DNA from: Tolypeutes matacus
Taxonomy: Eukaryota; Chordata; Mammalia; Cingulata; Chlamyphoridae
Length of the DNA stretch: 64,000 nt
Assembly (NCBI GenBank): GCA_026826555.1
Contig: JAKSZT010053881.1
Coordinates: forward strand, 6,704,502 to 6,768,501
Direction: 5' to 3'
A program made the translations under genes and the position numbers. Positions 23,286 to 34,689 of the stretch are shown here, piece after piece; the first letter of the stretch is position 1, and the number at the start of each line of letters is the position of its first letter. The notes beneath the pieces are model-generated. The model saw nothing but the letters and a program-made list of their open reading frames with translations, had not been told where the DNA came from and searched no databases.

Positions 23286-23624
23286 ATTAAACAAACAAAC
23301 AAACAAACAAACAAAAAAAAAAAACACTCAGAGACTAAAAAGAATATGTACAAGCAAGGGAACTAATCAGTGTAAAAGAACAAGTACACACTATTAACAA
23401 TGAGAGTGGATGCTCTTTGTCCTACTAAAGATGACAAGGCACTCTGTCATAGCTGATGTTTGTATGGAAATAGCTGTAGACAACATCTACCAAGAGAGTT
23501 TATCTTGGTAGGTATTCAATAAAAGAGTTAATAGGGCCTATAATTCCCCTAACTCTCTTTACAAAGAAAAAAATCTTATGAAGTTTCTACAGTCCTCACT
23601 ATAACACCTAGAATATCAATTCCA

Positions 23625-23840
23625 ATATTCTATTCTGAAGAATGTTAGTTCCTTGAAATGTTGATAAGTATGTTAAAAAAATTGTTCCATGGTCAAATGA
23701 AGTTGGAGAAATGCTAGGTTCAGCAAAGTTAAACAAGTATTTTTAATGCAGGACTTCTCAGAGCCCTTAGCATGTTTATATGCATTGTGAACCCGCAAGA
23801 GGGAAGCAGTATTCTCCTAAGCAAATTTAACCACAGACCC
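23625..23840 (+). mobile_element. Possible hAT-Charlie fossil
   Basis: Contains 'gttccatggtcaaatgaag', 'gagaaatgctaggttcagc' and 'gcaggacttctcagagccctt', which resemble the interior of an ancient hAT-Charlie nonautonomous element. Terminal inverted repeats are not clear. Confidence 0.4.
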
Positions 23841-24119
23841 TTACTTTCCAGGATATCTCAAGGAGTAGAGTTGTACAGAGTGCTGTTTGGAAATGCCTCT
23901 CTAGAGGAATGCCTCTATCTCATTGACAATGGGAGGTAAAGGACAAAGCTGCTTCATGAAGATATTGGCTGACTGTCATGTCCCGGTGTAAACAGATTCC
24001 CCTATCAACAGCAGCAATAGATGCCTTCCTGCTTCCTTGATTAAATGTTGGTGTTTATATCCACCACTGGCTGGAATCTAGGGAGGAAAAATATGTATCA
24101 TTTTAAGGTCAACATGTAA

Positions 24120-24270
24120 TATTTTAGCACTGAACAAACCCTGAGAAATCAATTCCCATGCCTTCATTTTCAGATGAGGAGACCGAGGAGCCAAAGGTAT
24201 TAAGAGACTTGTCTCAAATCACAAAGTTTATCAATGGTGGAGCCACAACTGGAATTCTGGTCTCATCAAT
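24120..24270 (-). repeat. MIR-like SINE fragment
   Basis: Antisense MIR core: 'cattttcagatgaggagacc', 'gagacttgtctcaaatcac', 'aatggtggagccacaactggaattc'. Confidence 0.6.
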
Positions 24271-24279
24271 CACAGTTTT

Positions 24280-24900
24280 CTCTCTTCTCACTAAGATGAC
24301 TAACATGACCATTAATGATCACTATTGCTGATACTGAGAAGGCCTTTCCCCCCAGAGAGCGAAAACACATGAGTGAATTAAGAAATTAAGAAACAAACTC
24401 TAAAAAGTCTTAAGAAAATGCATCTTGTGTTAGTATGGGTGGCAGCTTTACTGAGGGAGCATCTGCATGTGGCCAGAGCATTTTCTAAACCAAAGCACTG
24501 CCTGTGATAATTTTCCAAAGACAGAGTCATGCTTAAGTAACAAATTCATCTTCAATTTCACTACCCTGGTAAGGTTTCTCAAGCCATCGATTTTCATTCC
24601 TCAAAGAAAAAGAGCAGCTTCTTAGTCAAAAGAAAAAAGCATGTAATTGGTCTTAAAATTAGGTGCTCTGTTAGGCTGATGCCACAGCCTAACATCAGCA
24701 AATTTGGCTGATGCCAAATTTGAAGCAATTCAATGTTAAGCTGTCATCTGAGATGTTCTATGGGAAGAAAAGACTGAAAATTTGAGTCCTGGGAAAAATG
24801 AGTTGCTTTCCTTAGGAGGTATTTATTAATGTTATTAATGTATTTTTTTAAAAATAAATAAAGAGGCTTTCAACCATTTAAAAGTGTTTCATTATCTTTA
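24280..24900. other. Unassigned AT-rich sequence with a local inverted repeat
   Basis: At about 24667-24725, GGCTGATGCC occurs twice and the block 'aaatttggctgatgccaaattt' is a near-perfect palindrome. No repeat family or exon was recognised. Confidence 0.4.
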
Positions 24901-24904
24901 GAAT

Positions 24905-25025
24905 AATTCACTTCATGGATGGAGCCAGTCAATTGTAGATTTAAGTAACGAGTTCATACATGTATAGTTCTTAGAACAGTGGCTGTAGGAGCCTGATAAA
25001 TAGTAGATAGCAATTATTATTATTT
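24905..25025 (+). repeat. Possible MIR 3' fragment
   Basis: Resembles sense MIR 3' end: 'tagttcttagaacagtggctg', 'cctgataaatagtagatagcaattatt'. Confidence 0.4.
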
Positions 25026-25424
25026 AGTACTACAGTTATAGTAGTGATAGTTTAGGTAAAAAAAAAAAAACAAAAAAAAAACAACAACCCTCCTGAGCAT
25101 GTCAAACTAATACTACACAGGTATCATATCATGTGATAGTTACTTATCAATCACTGGCTTATCTGAACAATAATTCTAAGAATGAGGCTACTTGCCTGAC
25201 ATATCTAAACTCAGCCACAGCCACTTTTTCATCTTTCACTGAGAAGTTTGCTTTCAGTCATAAAGTGCTTTTTAGTTAAAGAGTATGCTGTAAAACCACC
25301 TCATGAAGGCACATTTAAGAATAAGTGCAAATGAATGCAATTTCAAAAACTACTGTAAAAATACATCATTAACTTCACTGAATACACTTGATGAACTCGA
25401 TTTAAAAATAAATATTCCTTTTCC

Positions 25425-25690
25425 AGATGTTTGAGTAGTGGTTAAGCATGAGAACTCTGAAATTATACTTGCCTGGTCCAAATCCTAACTCTTCCACTTA
25501 TTGGTCATGTGACTTTTGGCTGGTTATTTAATTAGAACATGCCTCACTTTTCTCATATGCCACTGGGAGAAAACAATACTGCCTACCTAATGAATAGCTA
25601 TGATGATTTAATGAAATAATGCATAGAAAGCTAGTGTTTAGCTCATAGTTAGCGCATATTCATCACCATTACTATTATACCCAAATAAAA
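25425..25690 (+). repeat. MIR SINE, near full length
   Basis: Sense MIR: 'agtagtggttaagcatgagaac', 'ctggtccaaatcctaactcttccactta', 'gtcatgtgacttttggc', 'tgatgatttaatgaaataatgcat', 'gctcatagttagcgcatatt'. Confidence 0.85.
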
Positions 25691-25699
25691 GTCTCAAAA

Positions 25700-26425
25700 A
25701 TTAGTGGCATGGGGAGGAGGGTGTTGTAAAATATTCATGGCTGATTTTAGAAGAATTAGACCCAAAATTTTATAGTATCCTATTTTAGGTTCTCAGCACC
25801 ACCCTCTTCTCTGGCAGGAATTCAACTGCCATTTTAGGGTCAAGACCACATTTGACCACATTACCTCTCTGGCAACTTCCTGTTCACAGGATATTTCCCA
25901 GGGAAGGTTTCACTCTCTCTGTGTTAGCACCTTTTATGGCATAAAATCAGGGATTTCAAAACTGTTGCTAAAGGTGAGTTTTATCTTGCAGCTATTAGTT
26001 CAGAAAGTGCTAATTATTGTAACAGTTTTAATAGCTGAAACAAAACAACAATGTTTTCTGTTAGCTCAGCACCTACCCACAAAGCTCAGAAATGGTCTGA
26101 GCAGCCCATGTACAGAGGACATATAGAGAATGCAGGGTAAAACCCTGCTGGTGGTTTTGGTTTAAATTTAAATTTTACTTTCACTATTACCCAGCAGGAT
26201 CAACCGACATCAAATACAAAAACAAAGCAAAACAAAAATTCCACAAATAGCAGACTGGTCTTAAACAATAATTCCAGTATTGAAAAATCAAGATATAAGC
26301 AGATACATGTATTATATATCATACACAATTTTAGTTTAAATTCATTATGAACTAATGGGTTCAGATTCTATAGCCTATAGTATAATATAAATTATACTGA
26401 AACTCAAAACCAGTACAAGAAATTG
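25700..26425. other. Unassigned AT-rich sequence
   Basis: No recognised repeat or reading frame. A small A-rich patch lies near 26215-26235. Confidence 0.4.
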
Positions 26426-26429
26426 AACA

Positions 26430-26690
26430 TTTTAAAACTCATTCTTTCAACATTTAATATCAGGACTGTGCTAGGATGTTAACCATGTGACGTATAGATG
26501 AGTAAGATACTGTCCCTGTCCTGGAGGGGCTCAGAGATTTGATAGTGAAGCAGACTTGTAAAGAGATACATGACAGCACACCATGGTAAGTGCTGAAAGA
26601 GAAGTTCAAATTAAGTGTTATATGAGCACAAGGAAGGGAGCATTACTCTGTCTGAAGTCCAAGGAGGCTTTTGAATTATACTTTCACAGA
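26430..26690 (-). repeat. L2 LINE 3' end, antisense
   Basis: 'attctttcaacatttaatatcagg', 'tgtgctaggatgttaacc', 'gagtaagatactgtccctgtcctggaggggctcagag', 'aagtgctgaaagagaag': the antisense L2 terminus and its characteristic following segment. Confidence 0.6.
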
Positions 26691-26769
26691 ATAACGCAGC
26701 CCAGCATGAACTGTCTTGCAGCCAACAATAAAACAATAATATAAGATAATGACCACTTCCATACAATAT

Positions 26770-26930
26770 GCTAAAGGGGTTGCTGACATTCTTTCTAAGT
26801 TGCCTCTCAACCCTAAAAAGTAGGTATTGTTTTCATTGCACAAATGAGGAAACTGAGGCTCAAACTGAGGCTCAGGGTCACACAGCTAGTGAGTAGTGAA
26901 CCCGGAATTTAAGCCCAGGTCTGTATCATT
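26770..26930 (-). repeat. MIR SINE with a short internal duplication
   Basis: Antisense MIR: 'aatgaggaaactgaggctc', a second AAACTGAGGCTC immediately after (12-base tandem duplication), 'gggtcacacagctagtgag', 'gaatttaagcccaggtctg'. Confidence 0.85.
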
Positions 26931-27169
26931 CCAAAACCCTTACCATGACCCTATCCTACACCACTCAGAAAGAACTATTTCTGCTCCCTATTGCCAACCA
27001 GTATCTGGCTATCCTAGAACTATGTGGAGGCTTAGTGTGGAAACTCGCTCTGAAAGCCCATCTAGAAAGTCAGTCTTTGGTGTAAAGAGCTGGATATGTC
27101 AAGATGGTGCCTCTGAACATTCAATTCGCTTAGCCCTCATTGCCCTCTCCCTCCTCTGAACTTCAACTA

Positions 27170-27300
27170 CATATTTCAGGATGGTTTATTTTGTTTCATA
27201 AGCATGCCATGTTCCCTCTCCCGTGTTACTGTAAACACCCTGAAGTCAGGGAATGAGCCTTATACTTCTTTGAGTAGCTCAGGTCCAGCATTCACAGAAG
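27170..27300 (+). repeat. Possible L2 3' fragment
   Basis: 'gtgttactgtaaacaccctgaagtcagggaatgagcc' resembles the L2 'gtaagctccatgagggcaggga' segment. Confidence 0.4.
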
Positions 27301-27454
27301 TAGATTGTGGATTCCCCCAGTTCTTTCAGACGGCTTGATAAGTGTGGATGCTGACTTACTACTGAGTAAGCTCTTGACTGAGGTTAGAGAACTAGACTTA
27401 AGGTTTATGTGTTAGGAAATAAGAAAATGTGGCCTACATAGTCTAGCTCAGTGG

Positions 27455-27560
27455 TTTTTAGACTGCTGCCTCAAACTTTAATGTGCCTATTGATCCACCT
27501 GCTAAGCAAGTAGAACTGTCCAGTTCACCCTGTTAGAAAGCTGGAAAGAATAGCTGGTAT
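27455..27560 (+). mobile_element. Possible MER5-type hAT miniature element
   Basis: 'agctcagtggtttttagactgctgc', then 'aaactttaatgtgcctattgatccacc', resembles the left part of MER5. The right terminus is not recognisable. Confidence 0.4.
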
Positions 27561-28499
27561 TGACAAGGCACCTCAAAAGGTTATATATTATGATCTTGTC
27601 TGCACTTTTTTTTTTCATTGGGCAGCTTTCAAGGAGGCAGTTTTTCATTTTTTCTTCCTGAAATAGGGTGAGAGAGGAGGAGAAGAAAAGCATGGTTCAG
27701 ATCAATAAAGGCGAAGAGCCCTTCCCCCAATAGTCTTTAAATAACAGGTGGTTTAAATGTGCACCATCAACTCCTTTTTGCACAGCGCGAAATTGTGGGC
27801 GGAGCATTTAAATAAAGCCTCTGTGGAACCTGTTGAATAAAGAAACAGGGAGCCAGTCTGCCAGTGTCCGGGTAAACGGGGATTTCTGTCAGGAAGGTGA
27901 TGCCAGTGTCAAGAGGCTCGGGTTTCGTGGTCCAGGGAAATAGGTTTTTGCCTTTCTCCTTCCCCGTCTCAACGCGTCCTTCATCCCCTCTCATCCTTCC
28001 TGGTCTTCTCTGAGGGTGGTAGAAGAGGAGGAGGCAATCTCCCATCTGACCCGGTCTTGAAGAGGAATTCCCAGATTGGCTCTTTTTAGTCGTAGCTGCT
28101 CCCCTCTTATCCAGGAAAGAGCCTGCGGTAGCGGAGACCCGGCACACAGAAGCCTCCGAGTTTTCCGCGCGTAATTATGGTTAGGGGGGATGTGGGTATT
28201 AGACTGATTCAGCCATTCCCCAGGCAGAAGCCGTCGGGAGGGAGTATCAGAGGCGGGAGTGGTTCAGTCGAATAGCGGCGGGAGATTTACCCACCCCCCA
28301 AATCCTGAAGAAAACCCGTGCGCGGCCGGCGGCAGCCCTCTCTGGCAGGTCCCGGGCGCGGGGTGGCCTCTGCAGGGGAGGAAGTTCCCGGGCACCGCGG
28401 CCTGCGTCACAGCGGGACTGGGACCGCCGCGGCGGCTCGGCTGGCGGCGGCGGCGGCGACCCCGGGGCCGGGCGCTGGGCGGCGCTGGCTGCCGCTGAC

Positions 28500-28785
28500 C
28501 GGGCTGCGCGCGGGGCGGCGCTAGAGGCGGCTCCGTCCGCGGCCCGGGAGGCCGAGGGGAGGAGGGCTGCGGGGCTGGGGCGTTAGCTGCGTTCCGGCTG
28601 GGAGCCCGCGAAGAGGGCGGAGAGGAAGGCGCCGCCGTGGCCGCGGCCGCAGTGCTCTGGGCGTGACGAGCCATGAGCAGCGGTCCCGCGGGCCACCCCG
28701 CCGTCGCCGGCCGCTGCTGAGCCCGGCCGGGAGACAACTCGCCGCCCCCCGGCACTCCCCCAACCGGCACCCTCGCGCCCAGAGG
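28500..28785 (+). other. Candidate 5' untranslated first exon of an unidentified gene
   Basis: The right boundary is a near-consensus donor, CAGAG|GTAAGTAAG, with GT at 28786-28787. The left end (transcription start) cannot be placed; the value given is nominal within the CpG island. The exon holds a small upstream-type frame starting ATGAGCAGC at 28673 and stopping at TGA 28718-28720 (15 codons), after which no frame runs convincingly into the donor. The main start codon is therefore probably in a later exon outside or deep in this window. The gene was not recognised. Confidence 0.55.
28673..28720 (+). CDS. Possible upstream ORF in the first exon (15 codons)
   Basis: ATG in the context GAGCCATGA (weak at -3, A at +4) opens a 15-residue frame ending in TGA, 65 bases before the splice donor. 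If translated, it would act as a uORF limiting initiation downstream. No functional peptide is implied. Confidence 0.25.
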   Translation: MSSGPAGHPAVAGRC

Positions 28786-29079
28786 TAAGTAAGGGCGAGG
28801 GACCTGCAGAGGGATGGAGGGGCGGCCCGGTGCGGGCCACCGCGCTCGATCCGCTAGGCGCCTTGGAACCAGGACTCTCCCCACCTCGCTCGCGTCCCTG
28901 CCTCCTCCTGGCTCTTGGGCAGAGGTCGAGAAGCTGCCCTGTGTGTGGTCGATACCACGGCTCAGAAACCCGCCAAACCCTACCCCACCCATCCCAGGCC
29001 AGCCCCAGCGTCGGGGAGAGGAACCCCAGGCTGGAGCCAAGCGCAGCGCGGCCGCGGCAGGTTCTGCGGACTCGGAGAT

Positions 29080-29104
29080 GGGGGTGGGGTGGGGGGCGCA
29101 GGGA
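29080..29104 (+). other. G-quadruplex motif in the start of intron 1
   Basis: Four G-runs (5, 4, 6 and 3) separated by T, T and CGCA, about 300 bases inside the presumed intron on the non-template strand. G-rich non-template sequence just after a CpG-island promoter favours R-loop and quadruplex formation. Confidence 0.6.
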
Positions 29105-29169
29105 GAAAACCGGGTTACGGCCGGGGGCGAGCGTCATTCTTCATGCCTTGGAAAGCCCTGAGACCCCCG

Positions 29170-30840
29170 GGCCTGTCCATTCTGGTCTGCTTCCCCTTTC
29201 CCATCCCTAAGCCCTTGAAGTTTGCACTTTTGGGGAGGGAGGAGAATTTGAAGATCTCTGAAGGGAAGAAAAGAGCGATGTCTACTCACCTGCAAGACCA
29301 GAGGAAGAGAGAGGGGTTTAGCTGGATAGGGCGGGCTCCAGAAACCAGGAGTCTAGGTCGGCGGTTGAGGCCAGAACCTCTGCCTTCATCCCAAGCCGAG
29401 GCAAGGAGGTGGTTAGGGATGGAGTTAGCAACTCAGGAACCTTATGATGTGCTATGTAGACGTTAATTCCTTTCTTCCTTCAGCCAATTCTTCCCTCCTT
29501 TAGCCAATTCTTCCCTCCCCCACTGCACGCCTGCTACTATACACCAGATTCCCAACAGTTTTCTTCAAAACCTGGCACCCTACCTGGCTTTGCAATAGCC
29601 ACAGACACTTATCTCACATCCTAGTGCGGGTATTTCAGAGCCTTGGGGCCAAACTTCATTGTTTTCAAATTCTTTAAGCATTTTGAACAACCAGCAAACC
29701 TGTTAGGAAACTTCCAGGTTCCCATTCTCATCAGTGTAAAAAATAAAAATCTATCAATCTCTGTGGAGTGCTGGCGTTTGACAGAGGCTTAAACGACCCT
29801 GTTTGACACAGTTTTTTGTGGAAGGAATAGGTAGAGGAAATCTCAGTCCTGTTTTAGTCATACACTTTCTTACAAGACCTCAGTAATGTAAGAAATCTAG
29901 CCTTAACGGACCATATTTCTCCATAGTTCTTTAGTCATTTCATGGGCATAAAGCTTCTGTATGGATCAGTCATTGCCATCTAGATAGGAAAGGAATAAAA
30001 GCGAGGACTATCCTCTTGGTTAGCAAAATCGCCAGTGTCACTTGAGTTTAAACATTATTCTTCTTTTTAATGATTTGTGGAAAACTTGTAAATCCAAAAT
30101 GTAAGCTGAACTTCAGGAAATTTTCTCAGATTCATAAACCATGTGTTGAAATTGTGTACAAAGATAGCAGATTAGAGTTATCCAAATCTTACCTGTGAGA
30201 TTTGTATTTCTTGTGACTTGCTTAACTAGAGAAGGCCAAGAATGTAACTCTGATTAGCTTTACTTTGGAGCAATTAACTTAAAGACGGTCTTAGAGTCAG
30301 GTTGTTTGCTTGCTTACTTGCTTTTGGGAGTAGGACAAAGCTTTCTTTGCAAAGGAGGGATGTTTTTCATGGTTCACATAATAGGTTGACAATAGATAGG
30401 ACCAACCAACCCAATAATCACATTAGAGACATCAAGTATATTGAACAATTTTCTTATTAATAAAATTATTAAAGTCTTTGTTAATGGTGCTCATCTCTTA
30501 TTTCTCAGATTGACTAAGCCCTTTATTCAATGAAATGTGTTGTCAAAAGGGAATGCTCCTAGTAAAAGAAATGTATTAGGGACTGTAAGAGAAAAAAATG
30601 AATAATTTTTCAATTATATGAAGCATGCTTATTAAAACAATTCAAAGGTGGAATTTTTTTAAGTCCTAAATTTTTACCAAATTGTTGCTATGATATTTTG
30701 ATAGTCTGTAGTATTAAGTTATAATCACTGATAATAATATAACAAAGCTCAAATTTAAAAGGGGTGGAAACATACTTATTTTGTCAAGGATTGTGTTAAT
30801 GATTTAATATGGTACATTACTATAATATAGTGTCACTGCT
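29170..30840. other. Presumed intron 1, unassigned
   Basis: GC content falls back to background by about 29.5 kb. No repeat family was recognised. A strong splice donor reading CTTGCAG|GTGAGTAGA lies on the minus strand at 29296-29281 (see findings). Confidence 0.45.
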
Positions 30841-31010
30841 CTGAATACCGAAAACATATTATCTCAGATTCGTGCAACAAACCTCCAAGGTAGATGTTGT
30901 CATCCATATTTTACAAAAGAAGAGCCTCAGAGTTTGTGACTTGCCCAAGACCATACAATTAAGTATGGAATGGGAATGAGGCCATTCCCATTCTCCCAAG
31001 CTGCCTCTCT
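30840..31010 (-). repeat. MIR SINE
   Basis: Antisense MIR: 'acctccaaggtagatgttgtcatccatattttac', 'gacttgcccaagaccatacaatta', 'ggaatgggaatgaggcc'. Confidence 0.75.
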
Positions 31011-31044
31011 TTCTTTTTCTAACATAAATTTATTATTAACTTAG

Positions 31045-31185
31045 CATAATGAATATATAGAGAAAACAGGTCAAGAAAGGGAAGTCACCTGTCCAGAATT
31101 ATCTGTGTAACTAGTATGTAGCAGAATTGGAATTTGGAATCAGGGCCATCTGATTCCAAAACCCATGTTCTTGCCATTGATCTCT
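31045..31185 (-). repeat. MIR SINE fragment
   Basis: Antisense MIR 5' half: 'aagtcacctgtccagaattatctg', 'gtagcagaattggaatttgg', 'ctgattccaaaacccatgttcttgccattg'. Confidence 0.65.
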
Positions 31186-31449
31186 ATTAAATAACTGATT
31201 AAGATCCCTGTCTAATGGACAAGCCTCTCCTACCTATCAGCTATTTTCATCCACATGATGATGATGCTCTGATGAGTTGCAACACATCTAAGATTTTATA
31301 CACATTTCCTGGAGTGCCACCTGTATCTCCAGCCATGCATCACTTATGAAAACATATTACAACCTAGTGAGGATTACATTGCTTTGGAGGTATGTTTGAA
31401 TCCACTTAATTTCTTTTAAAATAGAAATAATTCTGGATTGGCATAGGGT

Positions 31450-31690
31450 GGAAAGCAGGGCCTCAAACTAGGAAGACCTAGTATCAAATTCTGGCTCTAC
31501 TGTATAGTAGCAGTGCAAACTAGTTAACGTTCTTGAACTCTGAGCACCAGTTTCCTCTTCTAAAATGGGGTTAATAGAGCTTACCTAGCTGGATCATTGT
31601 GCAGATTAAATGTAAAAATGCATATTTTTATGGACGGCTCCTGGCACATAGTAGGTGCTCAATAAATTGTAGGAATTAACACTGCTGTAT
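31450..31690 (+). repeat. MIR SINE, near full length
   Basis: Sense MIR: 'tatcaaattctggctctactg', 'cagtttcctcttctaaaatgggg', 'gcttacctagctgg', 'gctcctggcacatagtaggtgctcaataaattg'. Confidence 0.88.
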
Positions 31691-31989
31691 CTTAAGACTG
31701 ATTGAAATTTCTACTGTATTTCACCTTATATATATTTTACATGCATATAGTGATTAGTCATTGCTAACTGTGATTTACTTTTCATAAGGTTACACAAAGA
31801 TCTAATCTGGTTTTTAGCATCTTTAACTTTTTAATCACATCCTTTTTATTGTAGTTCTGACTTGTAAACATTTGCTCATGTTATGTAGTTTTTCCTTTGT
31901 TCCACTATGCATACTTATTAGATTTTTACCAGCAATATTTAAATAGGTTGGAATTTCTGTTTTTTGGAAAACACATTGCCTCTTTTTTG

Positions 31990-32345
31990 CCTCTCCTGAT
32001 CTCTTGGCCTGGTTAACCTCTTAAGGTACCATGACAATCCCAATATCTCCCCACCACACACCTCACTCTTGACTGAGCCACTGCGACCTGAAATTCTCCT
32101 TCAAGGCACAGCCTAAATGCCACCTCATTCCTGAGCGGAGTTCTTATGTCTCCCTCTCAAATTTTTGTCAGTTCACTTGTAATTCAGACAATGCTTACCA
32201 CCTAATTCTTTTTTTCAATTTTTATTTTTTTAGTTATTTGTCCAGGTAATATCCCATGAAAGACTATAAACTCTTGGGATTCAGGGACATTTTTCTATTT
32301 CTCTATATCCTTTGCATGATATAAAACATCTGTTTCTTAAATGAA
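31990..32345 (+). repeat. L2 LINE 3' region
   Basis: 'ccttcaaggcacagcctaaatgccacctc', 'aaagactataaactcttgggattcaggg' and neighbouring blocks fit the L2 3' end in sense orientation, diverged. Confidence 0.6.
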
Positions 32346-32349
32346 AGAC

Positions 32350-33680
32350 CAATCAAATATTCTGAGACAAATCCTTACAATAATTAGGAAGGAAACTCAA
32401 ATTATATGTCTATTACATGATTGTTAGTGGCATCCTCCTCTTTGTTTTGAGACTTGTTCCTCCCAGGCTTCTCCACTAATTTAACTGGTATTTAAATTTA
32501 CTGAAGGCCAAAGTTCTTAAACAAAGCCTTGACCATTAGGTACCATATAAGGTAGCTGTGTTTCATTAATAAATTGCTCTCTTGGTGATATAATAACCTC
32601 CTTAGGTTGCAAATACATTGAGCAAGTCAACAGTATTTGAGTAGTTTGGCAGTTTGGATTGGGTAATGGTCCAGGTGGATTTAATTAGGAATAGGTTTTA
32701 CCTGAGAGAAAGAAATACCTACCTTTGAGAGAAGGTTAAGATAATGGGCAAAGAGGATTTCAAACCACTTTGGTTAGAAATAGGACTCATCATTGCACAG
32801 TACAGATTCTAGAGCCAGATTGACCTTCATGAGAGAACTAGCAGGGAAAAGACTCAGATAATCTATGTCATAAATAGGAGGAGTACAAAAAATAAAAAGG
32901 AAAAGGTAAAAAAAACATGAAGCAAAACTATAACATTGTATAATTTCAGTCTGCTAGATACTGGTCATTCTTGGACTATAGAATTAGGACACTGTGAGGT
33001 AAAGATAGATAAGAAAAGAGAGAAACTATTGTGACCTTTTCCGTCAAGTACCTTCATATTCTCTCACTTGTTCCTGGGGCTTGCACAGAAAGGCAAGAGG
33101 TAATCTCAGAGCTTTGTTTAAAGTAGATAGTTTGGGAGGAATATATTGAAATTTTGGTAATCATTAAAAGGTGGAAAATGAATGAGCTCTTTTCCAATAT
33201 CAGGCATGAAACCAAATGGAACCTGTGCATAAAATATCTATCTTCTTTGACGTGTAGTAAACTGTCACAAGTTTGGGGAGTGAATTTAGAATCATTTTCT
33301 AAATGTTTGATGGTGCCCTTTGAAAATGTGGTTCTATAATCTGGTATATCTAAAAGTGAATAGCAGTTGGTAGAGAAATGATATGAACAGGGTGCAGAAA
33401 AGAAGAGAGGGAACTGGAAAAATTCAAAAATCAATTTTAAGAAAGATGCATCAAAGCTTAGGGAAATAACTGAAAATGCTCCAAATGATTAAAGTATTTT
33501 GAGTCCGAGGAATCCAGGAGATATGTTCTTTAAAGAACCCTTCTAGGACTCAGAAGAACAAAACTTATACCCATACGTGAGAAGGTTGGGAAGGTAGAAC
33601 AAAGAATAAAGTTATTTTGGCTAAACCAAAAAAAAACTGCCCAAGGGCTTGAAACACTAGGAAGACTACAATGGAACTCT
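32350..33680. other. Presumed intronic sequence, unassigned
   Basis: No recognised repeat or exon. Overlapping frames on both strands at 33054-33434 lack recognised domains. Confidence 0.4.
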
Positions 33681-33684
33681 TAGA

Positions 33685-33972
33685 GAAGTGTTTCTCAACC
33701 TTTTGTGCATTATTACCCTTCCCCACCTCATCCCTGGAAGCCTTTTAAAAATATCTTTTAAATAGTTTTTCTTTTCACCACCCTTCTTTGAAATTTTAAT
33801 ACCACAGAAACACGGTAAATATTTATGTACAGTGGCCCTTTGGAGAACCACAGACTGTTTTTGTAATATCCAAGTTTTGCGGGGTTTTCCCCACTTTCCC
33901 TCCCCAACCAGTATTTACCAGGGATAAGACCACCACTCCTCTCACCCCACCCTGTATTGAGAACACATGGTG
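33685..33972 (+). mobile_element. MER58-like hAT-Charlie element
   Basis: Begins 'gtgtttctcaaccttttgtgc' and ends 'gtattgagaacacatgg', an inverted pair. The interior matches MER58 features: 'cattattacccttccccacc', 'ttgaaattttaataccacaga', 'ccctttggagaaccacagactg', 'tttttgtaatatccaag'. Confidence 0.65.
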
Positions 33973-34689
33973 TTGCATGATTATATATTGGGTGCAAAAA
34001 TTACAAAAGAGCCATATGAAACTGGAAGTTAGGAAGAATAGTGAGTATATATTTGTATGAATGCACATGATACCTTAACAAATCCTCTGGAATTAGATTG
34101 CTTTTTTGGCCTTTGTAAAAAGCATACTTTATTGGCTCTTAAACTGGATTTCACAGGTAGAAAACGTGTCAAGGCATCTAGTTGTCCCAATTTCAGCTTG
34201 GTGAAATTATTAAATTATTAAATTACTTATCTTCCAATGCTTCCTCTAACTATCCTTTTGTTTTCTGAGTGGGAACTCCTCCCCAAACTTTAGATGCTCA
34301 ATGTCCTCTATTTCTTCCAGTTATACTGGGAAAGCTCTGATATTAGCCATTCATTCTTCTGACTGGCCAATTATAATTGAGTATAAATTAGTTGGTATTA
34401 AAACATTTGTATTAATATTTTAGGTCATTTATTTATTATTGTGAAAAACTGAGCTCCATATAAAAGAGATTTCAGGTTGCAACTAAGAGATATTTTGAGG
34501 GGAGTTCAGAGGTCTGTGAAGTCATTCCTTGTTTTCTCATGTATGGTTCCTTTCTCAGCGTCCCTCTGAAGTACAAGCCTGGGCTTCTGACCTCTCATCT
34601 CAGGGGCAGCCGAGGCTAGAGGAGCTTGACTTCTTTATATCTGGATCTGGAGCCTGTCCAGCCCTGGCACGCTCCCTTCCTCCTCCCAA

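Larger units (their letters stand above)
28130..29170. promoter_or_regulatory. CpG island promoter
   Basis: About 1 kb dense in CG dinucleotides, peaking at 28320-28800, in an otherwise AT-rich window. This is typical of a constitutive mammalian RNA polymerase II promoter. No TATA box is evident in the island. Visible candidate sites are an inverted CCAAT (ATTGG at about 28074), TGCGTCA (28402-28408), GTGACG (about 28663) and several GGGCGG-like GC boxes. Long frames inside it (for example 28264-29040 minus and 28915-29466 plus) are CG-composition artefacts with no recognised domain. Confidence 0.85.

Noticed and set aside
23276..23341. (CAAA)n/poly(A) tract as a third tail-only insertion
   Set aside because: Only a weak 9-base direct repeat (CTAAAAAGA) flanks it at unequal distance, so a simple microsatellite or an LTR-adjacent tract is as likely.
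28264..29040. 258-codon minus-strand frame in the CpG island
   Set aside because: Pro/Arg/Ala/Gly-rich composition, several overlapping long frames on both strands and no domain: a GC-content artefact across a promoter.
28915..29466. 183-codon plus-strand frame after the splice donor
   Set aside because: Lies within the presumed intron in CG-rich DNA, overlaps other equally long frames, no recognised domain and no acceptor in place.
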